DNA of 8,093 nucleotides from Actinomycetota bacterium (GCA_018895315.1 JAHIOK010000106.1:1-8093), one strand, 5' to 3'; positions 1 through 6,762 are shown, numbered from the stretch's first letter. The notes: a model not told the origin generated them from the letters alone. Program-made: numbers and translations.

Positions 1-221
1 CCGTCTCCGAGCTCCCCGACGACGACGCTGAACGCGCCCTCGAATACGCGATGAGCAAAGCACGGACTCTCGTGCGCTACGACGACGAAACGGCGACGCG
101 CAGGCTCCTGGGGCAGCTCGCGCGACGCGGTTTCGGCGGCTCGTCGGCATCCCAGGCGGTACGCACGGCGCTTGCGCAGGCGAGGCGCGACGCGGGCGGC
201 GGGGGAGTGCGATTCCGCTGA
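1..221 (+). CDS. recX: RecX regulatory protein, C-terminal fragment (5' end outside window)
   Basis: An open frame enters from the left edge (first complete codon at 3) and ends at TGA 219-221, giving 72 residues. It reads VSELPDDDAERALEYAMSKA, then a segment with RRLLGQLARRGFGGSSASQAV and a glycine/arginine-rich tail ending GGGGVRFR. The pattern of a basic helix, LxxxLARRGF and a short helix matches the last three-helix repeat of RecX. RecX binds RecA filaments and limits their activity during recombinational repair and the SOS response. recX normally lies directly after recA, so recA is expected just left of the window. Actinobacterial genomes often carry miaB a little further along, which fits the order here. 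The identification rests on a partial sequence plus context. No clear hairpin terminator follows the stop codon. Confidence 0.85.
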   Translation, partial: VSELPDDDAERALEYAMSKARTLVRYDDETATRRLLGQLARRGFGGSSASQAVRTALAQARRDAGGGGVRFR

Positions 222-321
222 GCCGTCACCGGATTTCGTCCGCAGGTGGCGTCTCGCGCAGTGCGAAGTGCAAGACTGAGCGTCCACGATCAGTACCGGG
301 CCTACACCGGCGGACGAGCGG

Positions 322-337
322 CGGAAGGCGCGATGTG
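322..337 (+). promoter_or_regulatory. Ribosome binding site deciding the GTG start of the ABC ATPase, with a competing out-of-frame ATG
   Basis: GGAAGG at 322-327 lies 7 nt before GTG 335, a good spacing, and supports that start. An ATG at 333-335 shares its G with the GTG, is 5 nt from the same Shine-Dalgarno, and opens a different frame of 8 codons (MWRSKCRA) ending at TGA 357-359. The rest of the 222-334 gap has no convincing promoter: AAGACT at 272-277 is the best -10-like box, with no -35 partner. Confidence 0.55.
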
Positions 338-1252
338 GCGATCGAAGTGCAGGGCCTGATCAAGTCGTATCGATCGGTCCGCGCGGTCGACGATATCTCC
401 TTCACCGTGTCGGACGGCTCGGTGTTCGCGTTCCTCGGCAGCAACGGCGCCGGCAAGTCCACCACGATCGCGTGCCTCACGACGGTGCGCGGTTTCGATG
501 CCGACACGGTCATGGTGGCCGGACACGACGTACGCTCCGCCGGAGACGACGTGCGGCGGCGTATCGGGGTCGTATTCCAGGAGTCGCTACTGGACCCCGG
601 TCTCACCGCGCGGGAGAACCTTCGACTGCGGGCCACACTCGCAGGCCTCGACGCGCGTCGAGCGCGGACGCGTATCGCGGAGCTCTCCGCCTTGATCGAG
701 CTCGACGAGTTCCTCGACCGCGCGTACCTCAGGCTCTCCGGTGGTCAACGGCGGCGGGTCGACATCGCCCGGGCCCTGCTGCACGAGCCCGACATCTTGT
801 TCCTCGACGAGCCCACGGCCGGCCTCGACCCCGCGAGCCGCGCGGCGGTATGGCGCACGGTTCAGACGCTTCGCCAGGAACGCGGCCTCACCGTCTTCCT
901 CACGACCCACTACATGGAAGAGACCGAAGAGGCCGACCGGGTGTGCATCATCGATCGCGGTCGCATCGTGGCCGATGACACCCCGACGTCCTTGCGGTCG
1001 ACCTACAGCCGCAGCATCCTCAGCGTCACGACGGCCGATGCGGACGCACTGACCGCTATCGCAGCCCGACACGGTGCGACGACGCAGCGCGACGGCGCGA
1101 TCGTTCTGGTGCCGGTACCCGACGCAGACGTCGCCAGGCGCATCCTCGCGGATCACGGCGGCGATGTTCTCGATTTCGAGTTTCGCCATGGCCGAATGGA
1201 TGACGTCTTCCTCGCCCTGACCGGGCATGTCCCCCAGGAGGCGAACGCGTGA
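335..1252 (+). CDS. ABC-2 type exporter, ATP-binding subunit (DrrA/CcmA-like)
   Basis: This 305-residue cytoplasmic ATPase would power the membrane subunit encoded next. All nucleotide-binding motifs are present in order: Walker A GSNGAGKST (35-43), Q-loop Gln82, ABC signature LSGGQRRR (134-141), Walker B ILFLDEP (154-160), D-loop AGLDP (162-166) and H-loop His192. A C-terminal domain of about 80 residues follows, ending in DDVFLALTG, typical of the DrrA/NatA daunorubicin-resistance-like group (COG1131). Walker A has Ser36 where Pro is usual; the catalytic Lys41 and Ser42 are intact. The GTG start is chosen because of GGAAGG 7 nt upstream and because the protein then begins at the usual first beta strand. 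The stop overlaps the permease start by 4 bp, so the two are one operon. The substrate (drug, lipid, peptide or ion) cannot be read from the sequence. Confidence 0.93.
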   Translation: MAIEVQGLIKSYRSVRAVDDISFTVSDGSVFAFLGSNGAGKSTTIACLTTVRGFDADTVMVAGHDVRSAGDDVRRRIGVVFQESLLDPGLTARENLRLRATLAGLDARRARTRIAELSALIELDEFLDRAYLRLSGGQRRRVDIARALLHEPDILFLDEPTAGLDPASRAAVWRTVQTLRQERGLTVFLTTHYMEETEEADRVCIIDRGRIVADDTPTSLRSTYSRSILSVTTADADALTAIAARHGATTQRDGAIVLVPVPDADVARRILADHGGDVLDFEFRHGRMDDVFLALTGHVPQEANA

Positions 1253-2127
1253 GGGTCGTGGGCGCACTCGTCGGCCGCAACCTCCGCATCTTCTTCCGCG
1301 ACCGACTGAACGTCTTCTTCTCCCTGCTGAGCGGAATCATCCTTTTCCTGCTCTACACCCTCTTTCTCGCGCGATTACAGAGTGACGGATTGAGTGCCCA
1401 GTTCCCGACCGCGACGACCCGCGAGATCAGTGCGTTCATCGACAGCTGGATGTTCTCGGGCATCGTGCTTCTGACAACCGTCACCACGGGACTCGGCGCA
1501 GTAGGAGTTCTCGTCGAAGACAGCTCGTCGCGCCGCTTCGCCGACTTCCTGGTCGCGCCGATCCGCCGCAGTCAGCTCGTGCTCGGATACCTCGTCTCGT
1601 CCGTTCTGGTCGCGATCATCATGTCGACGATCGTGCTCGCGTTGAGCCTGGGCTACCTCGGCCTGGTCGACGGTGTGTGGCTCGCTCCGGGCTCCCTAGC
1701 CAGAATTCTGGGCATCGTGGTGCTCTGCTGCGCGGCGTTCACCGCCCTGTCGGCGCTCGCGGTGTCGTTCGTGCGCACGATGGGCGCGTTCTCCGCCTTC
1801 TCGACAGTGCTCGGCACCGCGCTGGGGTTCATCGCCGGTGCATATATTCCGGTCGGCTCGCTCCCCGACGGCGTCGCGTCGACGATCAACGCGCTGCCCT
1901 TCGCGCAGGGTGCGATGCTGCTCCGCCGGCAGTTCACCGTCGACACGCTCGGCACTCTGGTCGATGGCAACACGGATGCGGCGGCGAGCCTGCGTACGTT
2001 CTACGGCGTCGACATCTTCGTCGGTGACGCGCAGGTGAGCGCGTGGGTCGCCGTGGGTGTGCTCGTGGCGATGGCGCTCGGGTTCACCGCATTGGCGGCC
2101 GGACGCATCCGCTCGGTCATCCGCTGA
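1249..2127 (+). CDS. ABC-2 type exporter, membrane permease subunit (DrrB-like)
   Basis: A 292-residue integral membrane protein with six likely helices: about 22-42, 67-89, 110-139, 150-175, 178-200 and 265-285. Between helices 2 and 3 lies a charged cytoplasmic stretch ([20 protein letters not shown], 90-109), the conserved ABC-2 loop expected to contact the ATPase. [10 protein letters not shown] (197-206) after helix 5 matches the ABC-2 'P-x-x-x-LP' region, followed by an extracellular loop of about 60 residues. The GTG start at 1249 overlaps the ATPase stop as GTGA and is served by AGGAGG at 1236-1241, so translation is probably coupled. Two copies of each subunit would form the transporter. 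The first residues, [16 protein letters not shown], are the usual amphipathic start. The family is clear; the substrate is unknown, and nothing nearby (no biosynthetic genes, no regulator) points to one. Confidence 0.9.
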   Translation: MRVVGALVGRNLRIFFRDRLNVFFSLLSGIILFLLYTLFLARLQSDGLSAQFPTATTREISAFIDSWMFSGIVLLTTVTTGLGAVGVLVEDSSSRRFADFLVAPIRRSQLVLGYLVSSVLVAIIMSTIVLALSLGYLGLVDGVWLAPGSLARILGIVVLCCAAFTALSALAVSFVRTMGAFSAFSTVLGTALGFIAGAYIPVGSLPDGVASTINALPFAQGAMLLRRQFTVDTLGTLVDGNTDAAASLRTFYGVDIFVGDAQVSAWVAVGVLVAMALGFTALAAGRIRSVIR

Positions 2128-2199
2128 CCGACGAAGCGACTCCACGCACGTCATCCGGGAGCTGCTCCAGGCGCAGGGCCGATTCCGAGCGGCGGATCG

Positions 2200-2218
2200 T
2201 AGAATGGCAGTCATCATG
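2200..2218 (+). promoter_or_regulatory. Putative -10 box for a near-leaderless miaB transcript
   Basis: TAGAAT at 2200-2205 fits the actinobacterial -10 consensus TAnnnT. A start about 7 nt downstream puts the transcript's 5' end near 2212, only about 4 nt before ATG 2216. No Shine-Dalgarno precedes either candidate ATG (2204 or 2216), which agrees with leaderless or near-leaderless initiation. No -35 match is found 16-18 bp upstream. The 88-bp gap after the permease otherwise holds nothing recognisable. Confidence 0.5.
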
Positions 2219-3760
2219 ACCTCCCCGACGAACTCTCCGACGATCATCGCGCCCTCTCCTGCAGCGCGCGGCGTCGACGGCCGCATGCGCACCTACGAGG
2301 TGCGCACGTTCGGCTGCCAGATGAACGTGCACGACTCCGAGCGACTCTCCGGCTCGCTCGAGAGTGCTGGCTACGTGCGTGCCGAGGCGGGTATCGATGC
2401 CGACGTGATCGTGATCAACACCTGCGCGGTGCGCGACAACGCCGCCGACAAGCTCTACGGCACCCTGGGCTACCTCAAATCGCGCAAAGACCTGAACCCC
2501 GATATGCAGATCGCCGTAGGCGGATGTCTCGCGCAGATGGACAAGGATGTCGTCATCTCCCGTGCTCCGTGGGTCGATGCGGTGTTCGGCACGCACAACA
2601 TGGGTTCGCTTCCGCGACTGCTCGAACGGGCGCGGCACAACGGCGAGGCCGAGCTCGAGATCCTCGAATCGCTCGAGGTCTTCCCCTCCACGCTGCCGAC
2701 GAAGCGTGACGCGGTCTACAGCGGGTGGGTCTCCATCTCGGTCGGGTGCAACAACACCTGCACGTTCTGCATCGTGCCGAGCCTCCGCGGCAAAGAGAAA
2801 GACCGTCGCCCCGGCGACATCCTCAACGAAGTGCGTCTTCTCGTCGAAGACGGCGCGATCGAGGTGACTCTTCTCGGACAGAACGTCAACTCCTACGGCG
2901 TCGAGTTCGGCGATCGGGAGGCCTTCGGCAAGCTTCTGCGTGCCGCGGGCGAGATCGAGGGCCTCGAACGCATCCGCTTCACGAGCCCCCATCCGGCGGC
3001 CTTCACCGACGATGTCATCGACGCCATGGCCGAGACCTCCGCGGTGATGCCACAGCTGCACATGCCTTTGCAGTCGGGCAGCGATCGCATCCTCAAGGCG
3101 ATGCGCCGCTCGTATCGGAGCGAGAAGTTCCTCGGCATCCTCGACCGCGTCCGCGAACGGATGCCGAACGCTGCGATCTCCACCGACATCATCGTCGGGT
3201 TCCCCGGGGAGACCGACGAAGACTTCGAAGAGACGCTGCGCGTGGTCGAGAAGGCCCGTTTCGCGAGCGCCTTCACCTTCCAGTACTCGATCCGCGAGGG
3301 CACTCCTGCGGCGACGATGCCCGATCAGGTGCCGAAACACATCGTGCAGGAACGCTTCGAGCGCCTCGGCGCGCTGCAGGACCGCATCTCCCTCGAAGAG
3401 AACGAGCGTCAGCTCGGTCGCGAGGTCGCGGTGCTGGTGTCGAAGGGCGAAGGCAAGAAGGACGCCGCCACCCACCGTCTCACCGGCCGCGCCGAAGACA
3501 ACCGCCTCGTGCACTTCGAGCTGCCCGACGGATCCGATGTGCCTCGCCCGGGTGACGTCGTCACGGTGACCGTGACGCATGCGGCGCCCTTCTACCTGCT
3601 GGCTGACTCCGTGGACGGGGCGCCCCTGCGCATTCGCCGCACCCGCGCCGGTGACGCCTGGGATCGCACGCAGGCCGAGTCCTGCGCAGTGCCCGCGACA
3701 TCCAGTGCATCGACGTCGGCCGTGTCACTGGGTCTCCCGACGCTGCGTATCGGCGTGTGA
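2216..3760 (+). CDS. miaB: tRNA-2-methylthio-N6-dimethylallyladenosine synthase MiaB
   Basis: MiaB is a radical-SAM methylthiotransferase that converts i6A37 to ms2i6A37 in tRNAs reading UNN codons. With ATG 2216 it has 514 residues. The N-terminal UPF0004 domain carries the three cysteines for the auxiliary 4Fe-4S cluster: Cys34 (FGCQMN), Cys70 (NTCAVR) and Cys104 (GGCLAQ). The radical-SAM CxxxCxxC motif is Cys178, Cys182, Cys185 (GCNNTCTFC), followed by conserved [26 protein letters not shown] and [24 protein letters not shown]-binding domain spans about 398-466. A 48-residue tail follows, with RRTRAGDAW and a final [10 protein letters not shown]. The frame stays open back to 2057, inside the permease gene, but that part is low-complexity and unlike MiaB. 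ATG 2204 would add four residues. I prefer 2216 because 2204 falls inside the -10 box. The stop overlaps miaA by 4 bp. Confidence 0.96.
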   Translation: MTSPTNSPTIIAPSPAARGVDGRMRTYEVRTFGCQMNVHDSERLSGSLESAGYVRAEAGIDADVIVINTCAVRDNAADKLYGTLGYLKSRKDLNPDMQIAVGGCLAQMDKDVVISRAPWVDAVFGTHNMGSLPRLLERARHNGEAELEILESLEVFPSTLPTKRDAVYSGWVSISVGCNNTCTFCIVPSLRGKEKDRRPGDILNEVRLLVEDGAIEVTLLGQNVNSYGVEFGDREAFGKLLRAAGEIEGLERIRFTSPHPAAFTDDVIDAMAETSAVMPQLHMPLQSGSDRILKAMRRSYRSEKFLGILDRVRERMPNAAISTDIIVGFPGETDEDFEETLRVVEKARFASAFTFQYSIREGTPAATMPDQVPKHIVQERFERLGALQDRISLEENERQLGREVAVLVSKGEGKKDAATHRLTGRAEDNRLVHFELPDGSDVPRPGDVVTVTVTHAAPFYLLADSVDGAPLRIRRTRAGDAWDRTQAESCAVPATSSASTSAVSLGLPTLRIGV

Positions 3761-4689
3761 CAACGCCGGAGGCTCCGGCTCGGCTCTGGGCGATCGTCGG
3801 CGCCACCGGCACGGGCAAGTCGGCGCTTTCCCTCGATCTGGCGGAGCACCTCACTGCGATCGGGCACCCCGCCGAGATCGTCAACGCCGACGCGATGCAG
3901 CTGTACCGCGGAATGGACATCGGTACAGCGAAGCTGCCGCTCGACGAGCGGCGCGGTATCCCGCACCATCTGCTCGACGTGCTCGATGCCACGGAAGATG
4001 CCGCCGTCGCCTGGTATCAGGAAGCTGCGCGCCGCACGATCGGCGAGATCCACGCCCGGGGAGCCGATGCGATCCTGGTGGGCGGCTCAGGACTCTACGT
4101 CTCGAGTGTCATCTACGACTTCCGCTTCCCGCCGCGCGATGTCGCCGTGCGCGCCCGGCTCGAGGCCGAGCTCGAAGCGCTCGGTGCGGGTGCCCTGTTC
4201 TCCCGGCTGCGTGAGGTCGACCCGGTGACAGCGGCACGGATCGACCCGCGCAATGGTCGTAGGATCGTGCGCGCGCTCGAGGTGCTCGCCCAGGGGGAGG
4301 CCACCCACGGCGCCGCCCTCCCCGAGGCCCCCGTGCTCTGGCACACCGACACCCGCCTCCTCGGCGTCCAGGTGCCCCGAGATGAGCTCGTGGTGCGTCT
4401 GGACGCGCGGGTCGAGCAGATGTGGGCCGATGGGCTGCTCGGCGAAGTCGAGGCGCTCCGGGGCCGGGGGCTGGAGCTCGGCATCACCGCTCGGCGGGCG
4501 ATCGGCTATGCGCAGGCCCTCGCCCAGCTGGACGGCAGCATGACCCGGGACGAGGCGATCGCCGAGTCGCAGGCTCTCACCCGGCGCTATGCGCGCCGCC
4601 AGGTGTCGTGGTTCCGCCGCTACCCCGGTCTGCAGTGGGTGATGCCGGGGCACCGTGCAGCAGAACTGATCGCCGAGGAGCCGTCGTGA
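3757..4689 (+). CDS. miaA: tRNA dimethylallyltransferase MiaA
   Basis: MiaA transfers a dimethylallyl group from DMAPP to N6 of A37 in tRNAs, making the i6A that MiaB then methylthiolates. The 310-residue length is normal. Visible motifs: P-loop GATGTGKS (15-22), [15 protein letters not shown] (45-59, with the catalytic Asp and tRNA/DMAPP-contacting residues), [16 protein letters not shown] (from 109), [10 protein letters not shown], the ARRAIGY segment and the C-terminal [13 protein letters not shown] that grips the tRNA. The GTG start overlaps the miaB stop (GTGA, 3757-3760). No Shine-Dalgarno is evident, so it probably relies on ribosomes finishing miaB. Its own stop overlaps the next gene in the same way. 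Placing both enzymes of a sequential pathway in one coupled transcript ensures joint production; this is common in Actinobacteria. The identification is secure. Confidence 0.97.
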   Translation: MTTPEAPARLWAIVGATGTGKSALSLDLAEHLTAIGHPAEIVNADAMQLYRGMDIGTAKLPLDERRGIPHHLLDVLDATEDAAVAWYQEAARRTIGEIHARGADAILVGGSGLYVSSVIYDFRFPPRDVAVRARLEAELEALGAGALFSRLREVDPVTAARIDPRNGRRIVRALEVLAQGEATHGAALPEAPVLWHTDTRLLGVQVPRDELVVRLDARVEQMWADGLLGEVEALRGRGLELGITARRAIGYAQALAQLDGSMTRDEAIAESQALTRRYARRQVSWFRRYPGLQWVMPGHRAAELIAEEPS

Positions 4690-5108
4690 CCGTCTCCGTC
4701 CGCCGCTTCGAGATCGCCGACACCGAACAGGTCGTCGCGCTCTGGCATGCCGTCGGACTCACTCGTCCCTGGAACGACCCGTACCTCGACATCCAGCGCA
4801 AACTCACGGTCCAGCCAGAACTGTTCCTCGTCGCGGAGGGCGCAAGCCAGATCGTCGGCTCGGTGATGGCGGGCTACGACGGGCATCGGGGATGGCTCTA
4901 CTACCTCGCGACGGCGTCCCATCGCCGGGGGGAAGGAATCGCCCGCGCGCTGGTCGCCGAAGCCGAGCGCGGTCTGTTGGCGCTCGGCTGCCCGAAGGTG
5001 CAGCTCATGGTGCGCCCAGACAACGAGGGCGCTCGCGGTGTGTATGCCGCACTCGGATACGAGCCGTTCGACACCTGGGCGACCGGTAAGCGACTCGTCA
5101 CCGACTGA
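4686..5108 (+). CDS. ypeA: YpeA-like GNAT family N-acetyltransferase
   Basis: A 140-residue single-domain GNAT protein that should transfer an acetyl group from acetyl-CoA. Its closest remembered relative is E. coli YpeA: shared segments are RPWNDP (27-32), DIQRK (35-39), LFLVAE (46-51) and the striking GYDGHRGW (63-70), followed by the acetyl-CoA pyrophosphate loop RRGEGIA (80-86) and GCPKVQLMV plus the terminal [14 protein letters not shown]. The biological substrate of YpeA is, as far as I know, not settled. GTG 4686 overlaps the miaA stop as GTGA, with GAGGAG at 4675-4680 five nt upstream, so it is the third member of a coupled miaB-miaA-ypeA chain. A link to tRNA modification is suggested only by position. 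The N-terminal half contains the family's acceptor-site residues; no truncation is seen. Confidence 0.88.
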   Translation: MTVSVRRFEIADTEQVVALWHAVGLTRPWNDPYLDIQRKLTVQPELFLVAEGASQIVGSVMAGYDGHRGWLYYLATASHRRGEGIARALVAEAERGLLALGCPKVQLMVRPDNEGARGVYAALGYEPFDTWATGKRLVTD

Positions 5109-5119
5109 TTGGTTCGTGG

Positions 5120-5139
5120 CCGCTGAGGCCGCACAGCGG
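5120..5139 (+). repeat. Inverted repeat between ypeA and the dapF promoter
   Basis: CCGCTG (5120-5125) and CAGCGG (5134-5139) form a perfect 6-bp stem with an 8-nt loop, in the 47-bp gap between the acetyltransferase stop and dapF. It ends 4 bp before the dapF -10 box. It has no T-tract, so it may be a weak terminator for the miaB operon, an operator site, or chance in GC-rich DNA. Confidence 0.35.
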
Positions 5140-5143
5140 ATCC

Positions 5144-5158
5144 TAGACTGGACACATG
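5144..5158 (+). promoter_or_regulatory. Putative -10 box for a leaderless dapF transcript
   Basis: TAGACT at 5144-5149 matches TAnnnT and is followed by exactly 6 nt before ATG 5156. With standard -10 spacing the first transcribed base is the A of the start codon. No Shine-Dalgarno is present (GGACAC precedes ATG), which fits leaderless translation. No -35 hexamer is seen at 16-19 bp upstream. Confidence 0.6.
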
Positions 5159-6013
5159 GCAGAGGCGATCCCGTTCACCAAGGGCCACGGCACGGGGAAC
5201 GACTTCGTGATCGTGCCCGACCCCGACGGGCTCCTCGATCTTTCCGACGCCCAGGTGGCTGCGCTCTGCGACCGCCGCTTCGGCATCGGTGGTGACGGCA
5301 TCCTGCGGGTGGTCCGGTCAGCGGTGATCGCTGCGGGGACGGATGCCGCGGCATCCGGTGCGGAGTGGTTCATGGACTACCGCAACGCCGACGGCAGTGC
5401 GGCCGAGATGTGCGGTAACGGCATCCGGGTGTTCGCGCGATACCTCGAGCAGTCCGGGTTCGCCTCGATCGAGGCGCCGCTGCCGATCGGAACCCGCGCC
5501 GGTGTCAAGACCGTGACCCGCAGCGATCGCGGGTACGAAGTGGACCTCGGGGTCTTCCGCATCGACGCGGACGGTCCGCTCGTACGCGCGCGGGGGCTCG
5601 AGGTGCCTCGCCCGGGCCTCGGCATCGACGTGGGCAACCCGCACGTCATTATCGCGCTGCAGTCGGCGGCCGAGCTCGAAGGCCTGGATCTCACGGTGCA
5701 GCCGCTGCTCGATCCGCCCCCGGTCGCCGGGGCGAACATCGAATTCGTGGTGCCTGGCGACCCGCTTGTGCGCGAGGGCATCGGATCCATCCGAATGCGG
5801 GTGTTCGAGCGCGGAGTCGGCGAGACGCTCAGCTGCGGAACAGGGGTGGCAGCAGCCGCTCTCGCGGTGCGGGAGTGGGCCGGGTCCGCCGCGCCCGATC
5901 ACTGGGCCGTCGAAGTGCCCGGCGGTGAGCTCGGTGTGCGCATGGTCGACGGCCATGTGCTGCTCTCCGGTCCCGCCACGCTCGTCTTCTCGGGCGACGT
6001 CGCCCTGACCTAG
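5156..6013 (+). CDS. dapF: Diaminopimelate epimerase DapF
   Basis: DapF is a cofactor-independent epimerase that interconverts LL- and meso-diaminopimelate, the penultimate step to lysine and the source of meso-DAP. The 285-residue protein has the two-domain pattern: N-terminal KGHGTGNDF (9-17), [27 protein letters not shown] with catalytic Cys86, then VGNPH, and in the second half [11 protein letters not shown] with catalytic Cys227. Both active-site cysteines and the glycine-rich loops are intact. A variable loop between [13 protein letters not shown] and the DYRNADGS strand is rich in Ala/Gly/Asp and contains a perfect DNA palindrome (listed separately). The start is ATG 5156, directly after a -10-like box. 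The gene is separated from the miaB-miaA-ypeA chain by 47 bp, so it is probably transcribed on its own or also by read-through. It is convergent with the methyltransferase gene. Confidence 0.97.
   Translation: MAEAIPFTKGHGTGNDFVIVPDPDGLLDLSDAQVAALCDRRFGIGGDGILRVVRSAVIAAGTDAAASGAEWFMDYRNADGSAAEMCGNGIRVFARYLEQSGFASIEAPLPIGTRAGVKTVTRSDRGYEVDLGVFRIDADGPLVRARGLEVPRPGLGIDVGNPHVIIALQSAAELEGLDLTVQPLLDPPPVAGANIEFVVPGDPLVREGIGSIRMRVFERGVGETLSCGTGVAAAALAVREWAGSAAPDHWAVEVPGGELGVRMVDGHVLLSGPATLVFSGDVALT
5340..5357. repeat. 18-bp perfect palindrome inside dapF
   Basis: CGGATGCCG followed by CGGCATCCG is an uninterrupted 18-bp palindrome (no spacer). It encodes part of the variable Thr-Asp-Ala-Ala-Ala-Ser-Gly loop of DapF. 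The half-site GGCATCC also occurs nearby at about 5297 and 5419. It may be a DNA-binding site or simply a product of local GC bias and frequent GATGCC codon pairs. Confidence 0.6.
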
Positions 6014-6037
6014 GCGATCGAGCGGGTCCGGCCGGGC

Positions 6038-6071
6038 GAGCCGGAGGGCGGGTCAGCCCTCGGGCCGGCTC
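6038..6071. terminator. Bidirectional hairpin terminator between dapF and the methyltransferase gene
   Basis: GAGCCGGAGGGC (6038-6049) pairs with GCCCT (6056-6060) and CCGGCTC (6065-6071), giving a 12-bp stem with a 6-nt loop and one 4-nt bulge. A competing 6-bp hairpin, TCCGGC/GCCGGA (6027-6032 and 6040-6045), overlaps its left arm. There is no T-run on either side, as is common for terminators in high-GC Actinobacteria. The position between two convergent stop codons supports a terminator role for both strands. The right arm runs into the methyltransferase stop codon. Confidence 0.65.
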
Positions 6072-6711
6072 AGGGGAGCTCGATCGCACCCGTCATCGTC
6101 GTGCCGTGCTTGCGCACCTTCAGGACGCGGAAGCCGCGACCTGTCGCCGCGCGGTGCACGCTGTATCCGCTGTCGAATGTCGCCGCGATCCACCGCTGCA
6201 GCGAATCCGAGCCGAGGTTGCGCTGCACGACGAGCCAAGCATCCGAGCGTTCGCTGAGGCGAGGAATCCATCGCTCGAGGAGGCCGTGCAGCTCGTTTTT
6301 GCCCACCCGAATCGGCGGATTCGAACGGATGCTGCGGAACTCGACGTCGTCGGGAACACCATCGGGTGTTACGGCGTTGACATTGCTGAGAGACAGCGCG
6401 TCGCAGTTGCGTCGCACGAGGTCGAGGGCACGCTCGTTCACGTCGACGGCCCACACGGTCGCGTGCGGGGATTGCATCGCAAGGGAGATCGCGATGGGGC
6501 CCCACCCGCAGCCGAGATCCAGCAGATGCCCACCCGGTGGCGGGGGAGGGGTATTCGCCAGAAGCACACCGGTACCGGCATCGACGTGGTCTGGGCTGAA
6601 TACACCGCCCGCGGTGGCCACCTCGACCTCGCGGCCGGCCAGGGTCACCCGGATTCTGCGCTGGTTCTCGGGACTTACGGGCGACGCGCTGAAGTAGTGG
6701 TCGCTCGCCAT
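6070..6711 (-). CDS. Class I SAM-dependent methyltransferase, YbxB/RsmC-like
   Basis: A 213-residue Rossmann-fold methyltransferase of the RsmC/RlmG group (COG2813). It starts HYFSASP, typical of short YbxB-like members, then has GGVFSPDHVDAGTGVLL (35-51), SAM-binding motif I DLGCGWGPI (65-73), motif II VDVNERAL (89-96) and the catalytic SNPPIRVGK (130-138). An N-P-P-[FY/I] motif indicates amino-group methylation of a base; RsmC and RlmG act on guanine N2 in rRNA, so rRNA is the likely target, but this is inferred. It lacks the N-terminal pseudo-methyltransferase domain of E. coli RsmC (343 residues) and matches the about 200-residue Bacillus YbxB size. Five prolines in a row (55-59) precede motif I. 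ATG 6711 has no Shine-Dalgarno and follows a -10-like box. The gene is divergent from hflX and convergent with dapF. Confidence 0.88.
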   Translation of the reverse strand: MASDHYFSASPVSPENQRRIRVTLAGREVEVATAGGVFSPDHVDAGTGVLLANTPPPPPGGHLLDLGCGWGPIAISLAMQSPHATVWAVDVNERALDLVRRNCDALSLSNVNAVTPDGVPDDVEFRSIRSNPPIRVGKNELHGLLERWIPRLSERSDAWLVVQRNLGSDSLQRWIAATFDSGYSVHRAATGRGFRVLKVRKHGTTMTGAIELP

Positions 6712-6724
6712 GAATGCGAGCGTA
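6711..6724 (-). promoter_or_regulatory. Putative -10 box for a leaderless methyltransferase transcript
   Basis: On the minus strand TACGCT (6724 to 6719) matches TAnnnT and is followed by 7 nt and then ATG at 6711. The predicted transcript would begin at or one base before the start codon. There is no -35 match and no Shine-Dalgarno adjacent to the ATG. The 83-bp gap to hflX holds this box and the hflX box facing opposite ways. Confidence 0.45.
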
Positions 6725-6728
6725 GCGG

Positions 6729-6757
6729 AGGACCGGCCGCGCTCGGGAGGCTAGAGT
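6729..6757 (+). promoter_or_regulatory. Putative hflX promoter
   Basis: TAGAGT at 6752-6757 is a good TAnnnT -10 box. AGGACC at 6729-6734, 17 bp upstream, matches TTGACA only in its central GAC, so the -35 is weak. The expected transcription start is about 6763-6764, giving either a 31-nt leader for hflX or a leaderless short frame starting at ATG 6763. Confidence 0.5.
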
Positions 6758-6762
6758 TACGG

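Noticed and set aside
237..316. CGTCCGC and GCGGACG inverted repeat in the recX-ABC gap
   Set aside because: Seven bp separated by 66 nt is expected by chance in DNA this GC-rich, and there is no T-tract or adjacent signal.
2057..2215. N-terminal extension of MiaB starting inside the permease gene
   Set aside because: The extra 53 residues overlap the permease C-terminus in another frame, do not resemble MiaB, and lie upstream of the -10 box.
2117..3580. A 487-codon open frame on the minus strand opposite miaB
   Set aside because: It is the antisense shadow of a secure miaB gene in GC-rich DNA. Its product is low-complexity, rich in His/Arg/Asp/Val, with no recognisable domain.
5118..5132. 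Direct repeat GGCCGC before dapF
   Set aside because: Six bases twice in GC-rich DNA; the CCGCTG/CAGCGG inverted repeat explains the region better.
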